DNA of 16,189 nucleotides from Pseudomonadota bacterium (lineage in GTDB: Bacteria; Pseudomonadota; Alphaproteobacteria; Sphingomonadales; Sphingomonadaceae), in assembly GCA_023390415.1 (NCBI GenBank), contig JAEWCW010000136.1, positions 1 through 16,189 on the forward strand, written 5' to 3'. The position numbers and the translations under genes are program-made. Below the pieces are notes generated by a model, which saw only the letters and a program-made list of their open reading frames with translations, did not search any database and was not told the origin of the DNA. Of this stretch, positions 6,794-14,237 are shown in pieces. Position 1 is the stretch's first letter. The number at the start of each line of letters is the position of its first letter.

Positions 6794-8046
6794 GCAGCGT
6801 CTCCATTGTCGTCGAGCCCGTAGGCGGTGTGGAGGACGCGCACGGCGAGCTCCATATATTCCTCGGGGATCAGCACCGAGACCTTGATCTCCGAAGTGGT
6901 GATGGCGAGGATGTTGATGCCGCGATCGGCGAGCGTCTGGAACATCCGGGCCGCGATCCCGGCATTGCTGCGCATGCCGACCCCGACCGCGCTGACCTTC
7001 ACCACGTCGGTGTTGGTGACGATCTCGGCGAAGCCGATCCGGTCCTTCACCGCCTCCAGCGCGGCGACGCTGTGGGCGAGCGAGGGGCTGGGCACGGTGA
7101 AGGTGAGCACGCTCGCCTCGCCCCGCCGCGGAACGCTCTGGACGATCATGTCGACGTTGATCCCGGCCTCGGCCAGCGGCGCGAAGATCGCGGCGACCGT
7201 TCCCGGCGTGTCCGGAAGCCCGGTTAGCGTGACCATCGCCTCGTTCTTGTCGTGGGCGATCCCGGTGATGACGTTGCGTTCCATATCCTTGTCCTTCGGC
7301 GCCCGTTCCTTCAGCTGCTCGTCGCTGACGATCAGAGTGCCCGGCCGGTCCTCGAACGAGGAGAGGACCTGGAGCGGCATGTTGGTGCGCATGGCGAGCC
7401 CGACCGAGCGGGTCTGGAGGACCTTGGCGCCGACGCTGGCGAGCTCCAGCATCTCCTCATAGGTGACGAGATCCAGCTTACGGGCGCGCGGCACGATGCG
7501 CGGATCGGTCGTGTAGACGCCGTCGACGTCGGTGTAGATGTCGCAGCGATCGGCCTTGATCGCCGCAGCAAGCGCGACCGCCGACGTGTCCGATCCGCCG
7601 CGGCCGAGCGTCGCGACGTCGCCTGCCGCGGTGACGCCCTGGAAGCCCGGGATGACCGCGATCCCGCCCTCGGCGAAGACCCGCTCGAGCACGTCGCCGT
7701 CGATATGGTCGATCAAAGCCGCGGCATGGCCCGACGCCCGGATCGGGAGCTGCCAGCCCATGTAGGAGCGGGCGTTGAGGCCCATGCCCTGGAGGGTGAT
7801 GGCGAGCAGGCCCGACGTCACCTGCTCGCCGCTCGCGACGACGACGTCATATTCGCGCGGATCGTAGAGCGATGCAGCCTCGCGGCAGAACTGGATCAGC
7901 CGGTCGGTCTCGCCGGCCATGGCCGAGACGACGACGGCGAGCTGGTTGCCGGCCTCGGCCTCGCGCTTCACCAGCGACGCGACATGGCGGATGCGCTCGA
8001 TGCCAGCCATCGAGGTCCCGCCGAATTTCATCACGATCCGCGCCAT
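6790..8046 (-). CDS. lysC: Aspartate kinase (aspartokinase)
   Basis: A 418-residue enzyme that phosphorylates L-aspartate, the first step towards lysine, threonine, methionine and diaminopimelate. The N-terminal amino-acid kinase domain opens with MARIVMKFGGTSMAG (the KFGGTS motif), and GRGGSDTSAVALAAAI binds nucleotide/aspartate. Two ACT domains follow: TLTGLPDTPGTVAAIFAPLA (about 270-289, ACT1) and VSAVGVGMRSNAGIAARMF (ACT2), where end-product amino acids bind. Size matches the single-function alpha-type aspartokinases. The frame is open far upstream (to 8829), but that stretch is antisense to ubiG; ATG 8046 matches the family start, though its ribosome binding site is weak. It is divergent from ubiG with 96 bp between. 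An internal start at 7284 may produce a separate beta subunit. Confidence 0.95.
   Translation of the reverse strand: MARIVMKFGGTSMAGIERIRHVASLVKREAEAGNQLAVVVSAMAGETDRLIQFCREAASLYDPREYDVVVASGEQVTSGLLAITLQGMGLNARSYMGWQLPIRASGHAAALIDHIDGDVLERVFAEGGIAVIPGFQGVTAAGDVATLGRGGSDTSAVALAAAIKADRCDIYTDVDGVYTTDPRIVPRARKLDLVTYEEMLELASVGAKVLQTRSVGLAMRTNMPLQVLSSFEDRPGTLIVSDEQLKERAPKDKDMERNVITGIAHDKNEAMVTLTGLPDTPGTVAAIFAPLAEAGINVDMIVQSVPRRGEASVLTFTVPSPSLAHSVAALEAVKDRIGFAEIVTNTDVVKVSAVGVGMRSNAGIAARMFQTLADRGINILAITTSEIKVSVLIPEEYMELAVRVLHTAYGLDDNGDAA
7285..7296 (-). promoter_or_regulatory. Internal ribosome binding site in lysC, candidate start of a beta subunit at ATG 7284
   Basis: Read leftward, the AAG-GAC-AAG-GAT codons before the ATG at 7284 give AAGGA with a seven-base gap to that ATG. 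This is better than the site in front of the full-length lysC start. The ATG opens residue 255 (MERNVITGIAHDKNEA), exactly at the boundary between kinase and ACT domains. Translation from it would give a 164-residue ACT-only protein ending at 6790. In Bacillus subtilis and Corynebacterium glutamicum an in-frame internal start at the corresponding place makes the regulatory beta subunit. Use here is inferred. Confidence 0.55.
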
Positions 8047-8082
8047 CGGCGGTGCGTCTAGGGGCCGCGTCCCGATCCCGCA

Positions 8083-8102
8083 ATGCCCGGCGTGCGGGGC
8101 AT
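8083..8102. repeat. Inverted repeat between divergent lysC and ubiG
   Basis: ATGCCC and GGGCAT are separated by eight bases (8089-8096) in the 96-bp gap between the lysC and ubiG start codons. It may be an operator or leader hairpin, but a six-base arm in GC-rich DNA can arise by chance and there is no T-run, so a terminator is unlikely. Confidence 0.2.
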
Positions 8103-8142
8103 GGGTGCTTGCCTGGGGCGCGGCCGATGGTAGGGAGGCGCG

Positions 8143-8880
8143 ATGGCGACGACAGGCGAGTCTCCGGCAAGCACGGTCGATCCGGCCGAGGCCGCGCATT
8201 TCGGCAGGATGGCGGCGGACTGGTGGGACCCGAACGGCTCCTCGGCCATGCTCCACAAGATGAATCCGTGCCGGCTCGGCTACATTCGCGACCGGATCGA
8301 CCAGCATTGGGCGCTGGACGAATGCGATCTGAAGCCTCTCGCAGGGCGAAGCGCCGCGGACGTCGGCTGCGGCGCCGGGCTGCTCGCCGAGCCGCTCGCC
8401 CGGCTCGGCGCCCGGGTCACCGCGGTCGACGCCGCGCCCGAGAATATCGCCGCCGCCCGCACCCATGCCGCCGGCCAGGGGCTGGAGATCGACTATCGCG
8501 TCGGCGGGGTCGAATCGCTGGACGGGCCCTTCGATCTCGTCACCTGCCTTGAAGTGGTCGAGCATGTCGCCGAGCCGCGCGGCTTCGTCGACGGCCTCGC
8601 TCGGATCCTCGCGCCGGGCGGCCTGCTCGTCCTCTCGACCCCGAATCGAACCGCGATGTCGCGCCTGGTGCTGATCATGATCGGCGAGGGGACTGGCCGC
8701 CTGCCGCGGGGCACGCACGATTGGGAGAAGTTCCTGACCCCGCAGGAGACCTGCGCCCTGATCGCCGATGCGGGGCTCGAGGTCGTCGACTGCACTGGTC
8801 TCGGCTGGAACCCGGCCAGCGGTTTCCACCTCAGCGACGACAAGTCGCTCGATTATTTCGTCACGGCGAAGAAGGCCTAG
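8143..8880 (+). CDS. ubiG: Ubiquinone biosynthesis O-methyltransferase
   Basis: A 245-residue class I SAM-dependent methyltransferase that performs both O-methylations of the ubiquinone ring. The N-terminal signature AADWWDPNGSSAMLHKMNP (residues 24-42) is highly specific to UbiG. SAM motif I is DVGCGAGLLAEPLA (about 73-86), with the acidic residue that binds the ribose in VTAVDAAPEN (Asp96); LVTCLEVVEHV and LAPGGLLVLSTPNRT are the later motifs. The region about 175-195 (LIMIGEGTGRLPRGTHDWEK) corresponds to the membrane-associating insert known in UbiG. GGGAGG sits five bases before ATG 8143. The gene is divergent from lysC, and its TAG stop shares a CTAG palindrome with the stop of the convergent peptidase gene. 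Confidence 0.96.
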   Translation: MATTGESPASTVDPAEAAHFGRMAADWWDPNGSSAMLHKMNPCRLGYIRDRIDQHWALDECDLKPLAGRSAADVGCGAGLLAEPLARLGARVTAVDAAPENIAAARTHAAGQGLEIDYRVGGVESLDGPFDLVTCLEVVEHVAEPRGFVDGLARILAPGGLLVLSTPNRTAMSRLVLIMIGEGTGRLPRGTHDWEKFLTPQETCALIADAGLEVVDCTGLGWNPASGFHLSDDKSLDYFVTAKKA

Positions 8881-10181
8881 CGCCGCTCGCGCGACAGGCG
8901 GCTGATCAGGAGCGCCGCGCGCTTGGCCGAGCGCTGGAGCGACTCCAGCTCGATAAACTCGCCCTGGGCATGTGCCCCGCCGCCGCTCGCGCCTAAGCCG
9001 GCGAGGACGTCCGTGTCGGCCGCGACGAAGCTCGAATCGGCGGCGCCGCGAAGCGCCGGGTCCATCTCTTCCATTTCGGGGAGGCCGGCATCGCGGTTGA
9101 CCGCGTTGAGCAGGGCCAGGATCGCGCGATTGCCTTCGGTCGGCGCCATCGGCGGATAGCCGTCGTCGAAGACGATCTCGGCGCCGGTCTGCGGCAGATG
9201 CTGCGCGACGATCGCGCGCATCCGCGCCTGGGCGCGGGCGACCTGCTCTGGCGTGAGCGCGCGCAGGTCGCCGCGGGCGATGGCGGCCTCGGGGACGATG
9301 TTGGTCTTGCCCGAAGCGGTGACGGTCAAAAGCTGGTCGTCGATCGCCGCCGGCGTTCCGCCGCCCAGCACGCCGACGTTGAAGGTGAGATTCTCCTCCG
9401 GAAGCTCGCGGCGGAAGGCATCCAGAATCCGCGCCATCTCGTAGATCGCGCCATAGCCAAGGCTCTGGTTGAAGATTCCGCTCGAATGGCCGGTGCGGCC
9501 GGTGGTGCGCAGGATCCAGTTGATGCTGCCGCGTCGGGCGATCGTGCCGTAATCCTGGCCGCCGCGCGTCGCGAGATTCTCGAATTCCAGCGCGACGTCG
9601 GACCAGCGTCCGGCCTCGATCAGGTCACGCCGGGCGAGCGCCACCGGCGAGCCGACCCGTTCCTCGTCGCCCGTGAGGACGACCATGACGTCGGCACTGC
9701 GCAGGGTCCCAGCCGCCTGCATCGCGCGAAGCGCGGCGAGGATGACGACGATCCCGCCCTTGTCGTCGCCGATCCCGGGGCCGGTGGCGCGGTCGCCCTG
9801 GCGCTCGAAGCGCTGGAACGGGGAATCCAGCTCGAACACCGTGTCGAGGTGGGCGATCAAGAGGACGCGCTTGCCGCGCCCGTTGCCGCGGTGGGTGGCG
9901 ATCAGATGGCCCGCCCGCCCGGTCTCGCGCATGTCGGACCAGCGCACCTCGAAGCCGAGCTGCTCGAATTCGGGACGGAGCATGTCGGCGACCGCCTTCA
10001 CGCCGTCCAGGTTGAGCGTCCCGCTATTCTGGTTGACCAGTCGCTCGAGCAGGGCGACCGACCGCTCCGCCTCGGACTCGACCGTCCGCACCATCTGCGT
10101 CTCGGCGCGGCTGAGCCTGGCCTCGGCGGCGGTGGAAAAGGCAAGAACGAGGGCGGCGAGGCCAAGGGCAAGCGACTTCAT
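8877..10181 (-). CDS. Exported M20 family metallopeptidase (glutamate carboxypeptidase-like)
   Basis: A 434-residue secreted or periplasmic di-zinc hydrolase that should remove a C-terminal amino acid or cleave an aminoacyl amide. Residues 1-21 form a signal peptide (MKSLALGLAALVLAFSTAAEA). The metal and catalytic set follows the order in carboxypeptidase G2: His111 and Asp113 in LIAHLDTVF, bridging Asp139 in GPGIGDDKGG, the Glu pair 173-174 in TGDEERVGSP, Glu199 in ALEFEN, and His404 in GGGAHAQGE. The dimerisation domain (RTTGRTGHSSGIFNQSLGYG) carries the usual His. ATG 10181 gives a canonical signal peptide; ATG 10199, six codons earlier, cannot be excluded because neither start has a strong ribosome binding site. 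It lies 75 bp downstream of the di-haem cytochrome gene. Folate-type or peptide substrates are possible; specificity is not visible. Confidence 0.87.
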   Translation of the reverse strand: MKSLALGLAALVLAFSTAAEARLSRAETQMVRTVESEAERSVALLERLVNQNSGTLNLDGVKAVADMLRPEFEQLGFEVRWSDMRETGRAGHLIATHRGNGRGKRVLLIAHLDTVFELDSPFQRFERQGDRATGPGIGDDKGGIVVILAALRAMQAAGTLRSADVMVVLTGDEERVGSPVALARRDLIEAGRWSDVALEFENLATRGGQDYGTIARRGSINWILRTTGRTGHSSGIFNQSLGYGAIYEMARILDAFRRELPEENLTFNVGVLGGGTPAAIDDQLLTVTASGKTNIVPEAAIARGDLRALTPEQVARAQARMRAIVAQHLPQTGAEIVFDDGYPPMAPTEGNRAILALLNAVNRDAGLPEMEEMDPALRGAADSSFVAADTDVLAGLGASGGGAHAQGEFIELESLQRSAKRAALLISRLSRERR

Positions 10182-10228
10182 GCCCGCGATGATTACCATC
10201 CCGCCGCCGCTTGGCTACCCGCCTTTCG

Positions 10229-10245
10229 CGCCGCCGGGCGCGGCG
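10229..10245 (-). terminator. GC-rich hairpin after the cytochrome gene, weak terminator or processing element
   Basis: CGCCGC-CGGGC-GCGGCG forms a perfect six-pair stem with a five-base loop, eleven bases past the stop codon of the di-haem cytochrome gene. No U-run follows on the leftward strand, so it would be a poor intrinsic terminator; it could stabilise the 3' end or attenuate read-through into the peptidase gene. Confidence 0.3.
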
Positions 10246-10256
10246 GACAGGCCGTG

Positions 10257-12146
10257 TCAGAGGGTCTTCAGATATTCGACCAGGTCCATTCGGTCCCGTT
10301 CGCTGAGCGCGGCATTGTCGTAATCGTGGCCGCCGTTGAAATTGCCCCAAATGATCGCGCCCCGCTCGTCGCGCGTCCGGAACAGGAAGCTGTTCTCGTT
10401 CGAAGGCTCGGTCCGATAGCCGACCCGGCGGGGATCGAACTGGATCGTTCCTGTCCAGAATGACGTGCTTCGCTGCGCCGGAGGCAGGAGCAGTTCGTAG
10501 AGATTGGGAACCGATCCATTGTGGAGATAGGGTCCCGTCGCCCAGATGCCGCCCAGCGGTCGGGCTTTGTAACCGAGGATGATGTCCTCTGCCCCGCCCC
10601 AATTCTTGTTCACGCACCCCCTGTACCGGACGGGCAGACCGGGGAAGGGGTCGGAGGCTGCAGCCGTCGGCGATGGCGTGGCCGTCGGCGCTCCCGGCGC
10701 GGGAGCGGCTGCAGCCGGCGTTTGCGGCCGCTCGCTTCCGCCCTCGTAGATTTCGAACGCGACGCGCAGCAGATCGCGCCATTCGTTCGCCATCGCATAA
10801 AGGACGGTCACGCTGAGCATGTCGAGCACCGGCGCGATCTCACCGATCGGGAAGCCGGCACTTCGATAGCCCTCCAGGCGCCCGCTCGCCGCTGCATTGT
10901 AATAGGCGTTGCAGGCCATCACCGGGTCGGTCAGCGGCGGCTGGTTCGGCCGCCCCTGGTGCGGTGGCGCATTGTGGGAAAACCAGTTCATCTGCGCGAC
11001 GATCGGCGTGCTGATGTCTGTGCGCGCCAGCGGCACGTGGCAGCTCGCGCAATCCCGCTCGTAGAGCCGTTGTCCGCGCGACGCCGCCTGTCGATCGATC
11101 GTTCCCAGCATCGCCTCGGGCCAGGCCGGCGGATGCAGGCGCTGAAGCATCGTCTCCAGGGCGACGAGCCCGCGGACGTCAATGCTCGAGCGGAATCCGT
11201 CGAGCACGCCCAGGACGTTCCGGCGGTGCGTGATCACTTCGCCGAACACGCCGATCACCTCGCCGGTATTGCGGCCGAGCGCGCCGATGTCGAGAGAGTC
11301 GCGCCCGAGCCGGATGCGCCGGTTCTGCACCGACCCGTTCCACTGCACCCGGTCGTGCTGCGGCACGTTCCACAGGAACGGGTAGCTGACCGGCGCGCTC
11401 GGCTCGTTCCTGATCGGCGTGCCGGCGCCGGTGAACAGCGAGGCTTGATTGAAGATGTGGCCGAAGGCGTCCACGCGCGAAAAGCCGTAGCGCAGGGGCA
11501 CCTGGTTCATCTCGGCGACCTGCTCGCGGTACGCGATCAGCGACTCCAGCGCCTCGGCCAGACGTGACCGGTTGCGCTCGTCGTCGCGCGCGCCGAGCAC
11601 CCGTTGGGCAAAGCGGCGAAACTTGATCTCGTCCGAACGCGTCGCTGCGAGCGCCCGATCGAATTGCTCGATGAAGGATTGGAAATCCCCCATCCCCGGA
11701 GCGCCATCGATTCGAAGTCGGCGATTGCCGCTCGCGATCTCGCCGGTGTGGCAGGCGGCGCAGGTGAAGCCGATCCAGGGTTCGTCGCGGCGCTGGTCAG
11801 GAAGCCAGCGCAACCGGGTGAACTCCAGGTTGCGATCGCTCTGGCGGTCGATCGCGAACCCGACTGGCAGGCCCGTCTGCTCGCTCGGCGTTGTATAAGC
11901 GAGGTATCGGAAACGGGCGAGATTTTCGGCGGTCAGGAAGAGGGCATCGTCCTGCGCCCGTTCCAGCGCCCGAATCCAGGAGAGCGGGGCCAGGCGCGAA
12001 CCCTGGGACGTCGTGTACCAGGTGTTGCGATCCGCTTCCGTCCAGCCTTGCCCAGAATAAGTGAGGAACGGATCCGGCGCGCGCTGCGCGGAAACCAGAA
12101 ATGACAGAGACGCGATCAGTCCCGCCCGAGCGACTGCTGCGATCAT
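10257..12146 (-). CDS. Exported di-haem c-type cytochrome of the peroxidase/MauG/RoxA superfamily
   Basis: A 629-residue periplasmic protein, function unproven. Residues 1 to about 20 form a signal peptide. Two c-type haem sites are visible: CAACH (129-133) and CASCH (366-370), 237 residues apart, much wider than in classical bacterial cytochrome c peroxidases. The segment GYKARPLGGIWATGPYLHNG (525-544) continuing into SVPNLYELLLP is characteristic of the large di-haem peroxidase-like group that includes the rubber oxygenase RoxA; His542 there is a likely axial ligand (inference). A Pro/Ala/Thr linker (about 474-499) interrupts the second haem domain. ATG 12146 has a GGGGG-containing Shine-Dalgarno five bases upstream and opens the signal peptide; an earlier ATG at 12221 adds 25 residues without such support. 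It lies between hslU and an exported M20 peptidase, with no electron-transfer partner gene nearby. Possible roles are peroxide reduction, cofactor maturation or oxidative cleavage. Confidence 0.85.
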   Translation of the reverse strand: MIAAVARAGLIASLSFLVSAQRAPDPFLTYSGQGWTEADRNTWYTTSQGSRLAPLSWIRALERAQDDALFLTAENLARFRYLAYTTPSEQTGLPVGFAIDRQSDRNLEFTRLRWLPDQRRDEPWIGFTCAACHTGEIASGNRRLRIDGAPGMGDFQSFIEQFDRALAATRSDEIKFRRFAQRVLGARDDERNRSRLAEALESLIAYREQVAEMNQVPLRYGFSRVDAFGHIFNQASLFTGAGTPIRNEPSAPVSYPFLWNVPQHDRVQWNGSVQNRRIRLGRDSLDIGALGRNTGEVIGVFGEVITHRRNVLGVLDGFRSSIDVRGLVALETMLQRLHPPAWPEAMLGTIDRQAASRGQRLYERDCASCHVPLARTDISTPIVAQMNWFSHNAPPHQGRPNQPPLTDPVMACNAYYNAAASGRLEGYRSAGFPIGEIAPVLDMLSVTVLYAMANEWRDLLRVAFEIYEGGSERPQTPAAAAPAPGAPTATPSPTAAASDPFPGLPVRYRGCVNKNWGGAEDIILGYKARPLGGIWATGPYLHNGSVPNLYELLLPPAQRSTSFWTGTIQFDPRRVGYRTEPSNENSFLFRTRDERGAIIWGNFNGGHDYDNAALSERDRMDLVEYLKTL

Positions 12147-12240
12147 GGTGCCCCCTTTTCCGAACAGATACGGAAACGCGCACGCTGCGATATGGTCGAT
12201 CAGTCGTCGAGAGAATGACATGCGCGCGCAATTCGCACAA

Positions 12241-12258
12241 CCGGCACGGGCATGCCGG
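12241..12258. repeat. Inverted repeat upstream of the di-haem cytochrome gene
   Basis: CCGGCA and TGCCGG are separated by six bases. Just to the right, 12279-12290 reads CCTGAATTCAGG, a perfect twelve-base palindrome that lies six bases after the hslU stop codon. Both lie in the 150-bp gap between hslU and the cytochrome start (12147-12296). They could be part of a weak terminator for hslU or operators for the cytochrome gene; I see no convincing promoter. Confidence 0.25.
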
Positions 12259-12296
12259 AGGCGAACTGGACGAATGGTCCTGAATTCAGGCGCGCG

Positions 12297-13598
12297 TCAG
12301 AGCACGTACTTGCTGAGATCGGTGTTGCGGGCGACTTCGGCGAGCTGCCGCTCCACATAAGCGGCGTCGATCGCCAGTGTCTCGCCGCGGCGCTCCTCGG
12401 CGTCGAAGCTGATGTCCTCGAGCAGTTTCTCCATCACCGTCGACAGGCGGCGGGCGCCGATATTCTCGACCTGGCCGTTCACCTCGGCCGCGATCCGGGC
12501 GATGGCGCGGATGCCGTCCTCGGTGAAGCTGACCTCGACGCCCTCGGTGCCGATCAGGGCGCGATATTGCTCGGTGAGGCTGGCCTGGGTGGCCGAGAGG
12601 ATCCGCACGAAATCCTCCTCGGTGAGCGCCTTCAGCTCGACTCGGATCGGAAGCCGGCCCTGGAGCTCCGGGAGGAGGTCCGAAGGCTTGGCGATGTGGA
12701 AGGCGCCGGACGCGATGAAGAGGATATGGTCGGTCTTCATCGGCCCGTATTTGGTCGCGACCGTGGTGCCCTCGATCAAAGGCAGGAGGTCGCGCTGGAC
12801 GCCTTCGCGGCTGACCGATCCGCCGCGCACGTCGGAGACGGCGATCTTGTCGATCTCGTCTAGGAAGACGATCCCGTTGGCCTCGGCGTCGGCGAGCGCG
12901 GTGCGATTGACGTCGTCGGTGTCGAGGCGCCTGTCGGCCTCCTCGTCGACCAGCCGAGTCCAGGCCTCGCGGACCTTGAGTCGACGGCGCTTCTTCGGCT
13001 GCTGGCCGAACGCCTTGCCCATCATGTCGGAGAGGTTGATCATGCCGACCTGGCCGCCCATTCCGGGAATCTCGAACGGCGTGTTCGGCGCCTCGCTCAG
13101 CTCGAGCTCGACCTCGCTCGAATCGAGATGGCCCTCGTGGAAGCGGCGGCGGAAGCTCTCACGGGTCGCCTCGCTCGAACCCTTGCCGGTGAGCGCGTCG
13201 AGAAGCCGGTCCATCGCCGCCTCCTCGGCCGCCTCGCGGACCGCGGCGCGGCGCCGCTCCTTTTCGAGCCGGACCGCCTCCTCCACCAGGTCGCGGGCGA
13301 TCTGCTCGACGTCGCGGCCGACATAGCCGACCTCGGTGAACTTGGTCGCCTCGACCTTCACGAAAGGCGCGTCGGCCAGCTTGGCGAGGCGGCGGCTGAT
13401 CTCTGTCTTCCCGCAGCCGGTCGGCCCGATCATCAGGATGTTCTTCGGCGTCACCTCGTCGCGGAGGTCGTCCGGAAGCCGCTGCCGCCGCCAGCGGTTG
13501 CGCAAGGCGACCGCGACCGCGCGCTTCGCCTCATTCTGTCCGACGATATGCGCATCGAGGGCGGCGACCACCGCCTTGGGGGTGAGATTGTCGTTCAT
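12297..13598 (-). CDS. hslU: ATP-dependent protease ATPase subunit HslU (ClpY)
   Basis: A 433-residue AAA+ unfoldase that forms hexamers, recognises and unfolds substrates and feeds them into the HslV peptidase. Visible motifs are Walker A GPTGCGKT (58-65), the pore loop GYVG (91-94), Walker B VFLDEID (244-250), an intermediate I-domain (about 110-230), and sensor/arginine regions such as ELQGRLPIRVELKAL. The C-terminus ends LSKYVL, resembling the tail that inserts between HslV subunits. Two adjacent ATGs exist (13601 and 13598); AGGA lies six bases before the second, so 13598 is preferred. It follows hslV by 21 bp, clearly one operon. Confidence 0.97.
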   Translation of the reverse strand: MNDNLTPKAVVAALDAHIVGQNEAKRAVAVALRNRWRRQRLPDDLRDEVTPKNILMIGPTGCGKTEISRRLAKLADAPFVKVEATKFTEVGYVGRDVEQIARDLVEEAVRLEKERRRAAVREAAEEAAMDRLLDALTGKGSSEATRESFRRRFHEGHLDSSEVELELSEAPNTPFEIPGMGGQVGMINLSDMMGKAFGQQPKKRRRLKVREAWTRLVDEEADRRLDTDDVNRTALADAEANGIVFLDEIDKIAVSDVRGGSVSREGVQRDLLPLIEGTTVATKYGPMKTDHILFIASGAFHIAKPSDLLPELQGRLPIRVELKALTEEDFVRILSATQASLTEQYRALIGTEGVEVSFTEDGIRAIARIAAEVNGQVENIGARRLSTVMEKLLEDISFDAEERRGETLAIDAAYVERQLAEVARNTDLSKYVL

Positions 13599-13619
13599 CA
13601 TTCTTCCTGGGCCGCGCGC

Positions 13620-14165
13620 TCAGCCGGCGGCGTTTTCGATGGTTTCGAGGGTGAGGTTCTCGTTGGTGTAAACGCAGATGTCGGCGGCGATCTTCATCGC
13701 CTTGCGGGCGACGGCCTCCGCGTCCTGCTCATAATCGAAGATCGCCGTCGCTGCGGCGAGCGCGAAATTGCCGCCGGAGCCGATCGCTGCCACCCCCGCG
13801 GCGGGCTCGAGCACGTCGCCATTGCCCGTCAGGATGAGCGTCACGTCCTTGTCGGCGACGATCATCATCGCCTCGAGATTGCGAAGATATTTGTCGGTCC
13901 GCCAGTCCTTGGCGAGCTCGACCGCGGCGCGCATCAGCTGGCCATGATGCTGCTCCAGCTTCCGCTCCAGCCGCTCGAACAGGGTGAAGGCGTCGGCCGT
14001 CGCGCCGGCAAAGCCGCCGATCACGCTTCCGTCGCCCAGCCGGCGGACCTTGCGCGCATTGGGCTTGATCACGGTCGATTGAAGCGAGACCTGGCCGTCG
14101 CCGGCGATCACCGCCTTGCCGTTCTTTCGCACCGCCAGGATCGTCGTCCCGTGCCAGCTTTCCAT
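13620..14165 (-). CDS. hslV: ATP-dependent protease peptidase subunit HslV (ClpQ)
   Basis: A 181-residue threonine peptidase of the proteasome beta-type fold, forming a double hexamer capped by HslU. The catalytic segment is TTILAVRKNGKAVIAGDGQV; Thr7 must become the N-terminus, so the preceding MESWHG acts as a six-residue propeptide, unlike E. coli where only Met is removed. The Gly-rich GSGGNFALAAA region and the IKPNARKVRRL segment are typical of the family. ATG 14165 has GGGAG seven bases upstream; a GTG at 14186 is in frame but would put that Shine-Dalgarno inside the gene. hslU follows 21 bp downstream, and a divergent TPR-protein gene begins 110 bp upstream. Confidence 0.97.
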   Translation of the reverse strand: MESWHGTTILAVRKNGKAVIAGDGQVSLQSTVIKPNARKVRRLGDGSVIGGFAGATADAFTLFERLERKLEQHHGQLMRAAVELAKDWRTDKYLRNLEAMMIVADKDVTLILTGNGDVLEPAAGVAAIGSGGNFALAAATAIFDYEQDAEAVARKAMKIAADICVYTNENLTLETIENAAG

Positions 14166-14192
14166 CTTTTGCTCCCGCTCCGTCACGGCGGC

Positions 14193-14222
14193 TATGTGGG
14201 GCGGCGGACCGCGGGGCGCAAT
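14193..14222 (-). promoter_or_regulatory. Candidate heat-shock (RpoH-type) promoter for hslVU
   Basis: Read leftward, ATTGCG (14222-14217) resembles the TTG core of an RpoH -35 element. After a 15-base spacer, CCCCACATA (14201-14193) resembles the CCCCAT-T -10 element. The -10 ends 27 bases before the hslV ATG, leaving a short leader that holds the Shine-Dalgarno. hslVU is a classic heat-shock operon in many proteobacteria. The match is partial and the region is very C-rich, so chance is possible. Confidence 0.33.
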
Positions 14223-14237
14223 CGCTTGCCTTGGGGC

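Noticed and set aside
6790..8829. Open frame extending lysC by 261 codons upstream of ATG 8046
   Set aside because: The extension is antisense to ubiG and has no aspartokinase homology; it is open only because of the GC-rich codon pattern.
9198..10463. Rightward 421-codon frame opposite the M20 peptidase
   Set aside because: Shadow frame spanning two real leftward genes and their gap; no motif or plausible start signal.
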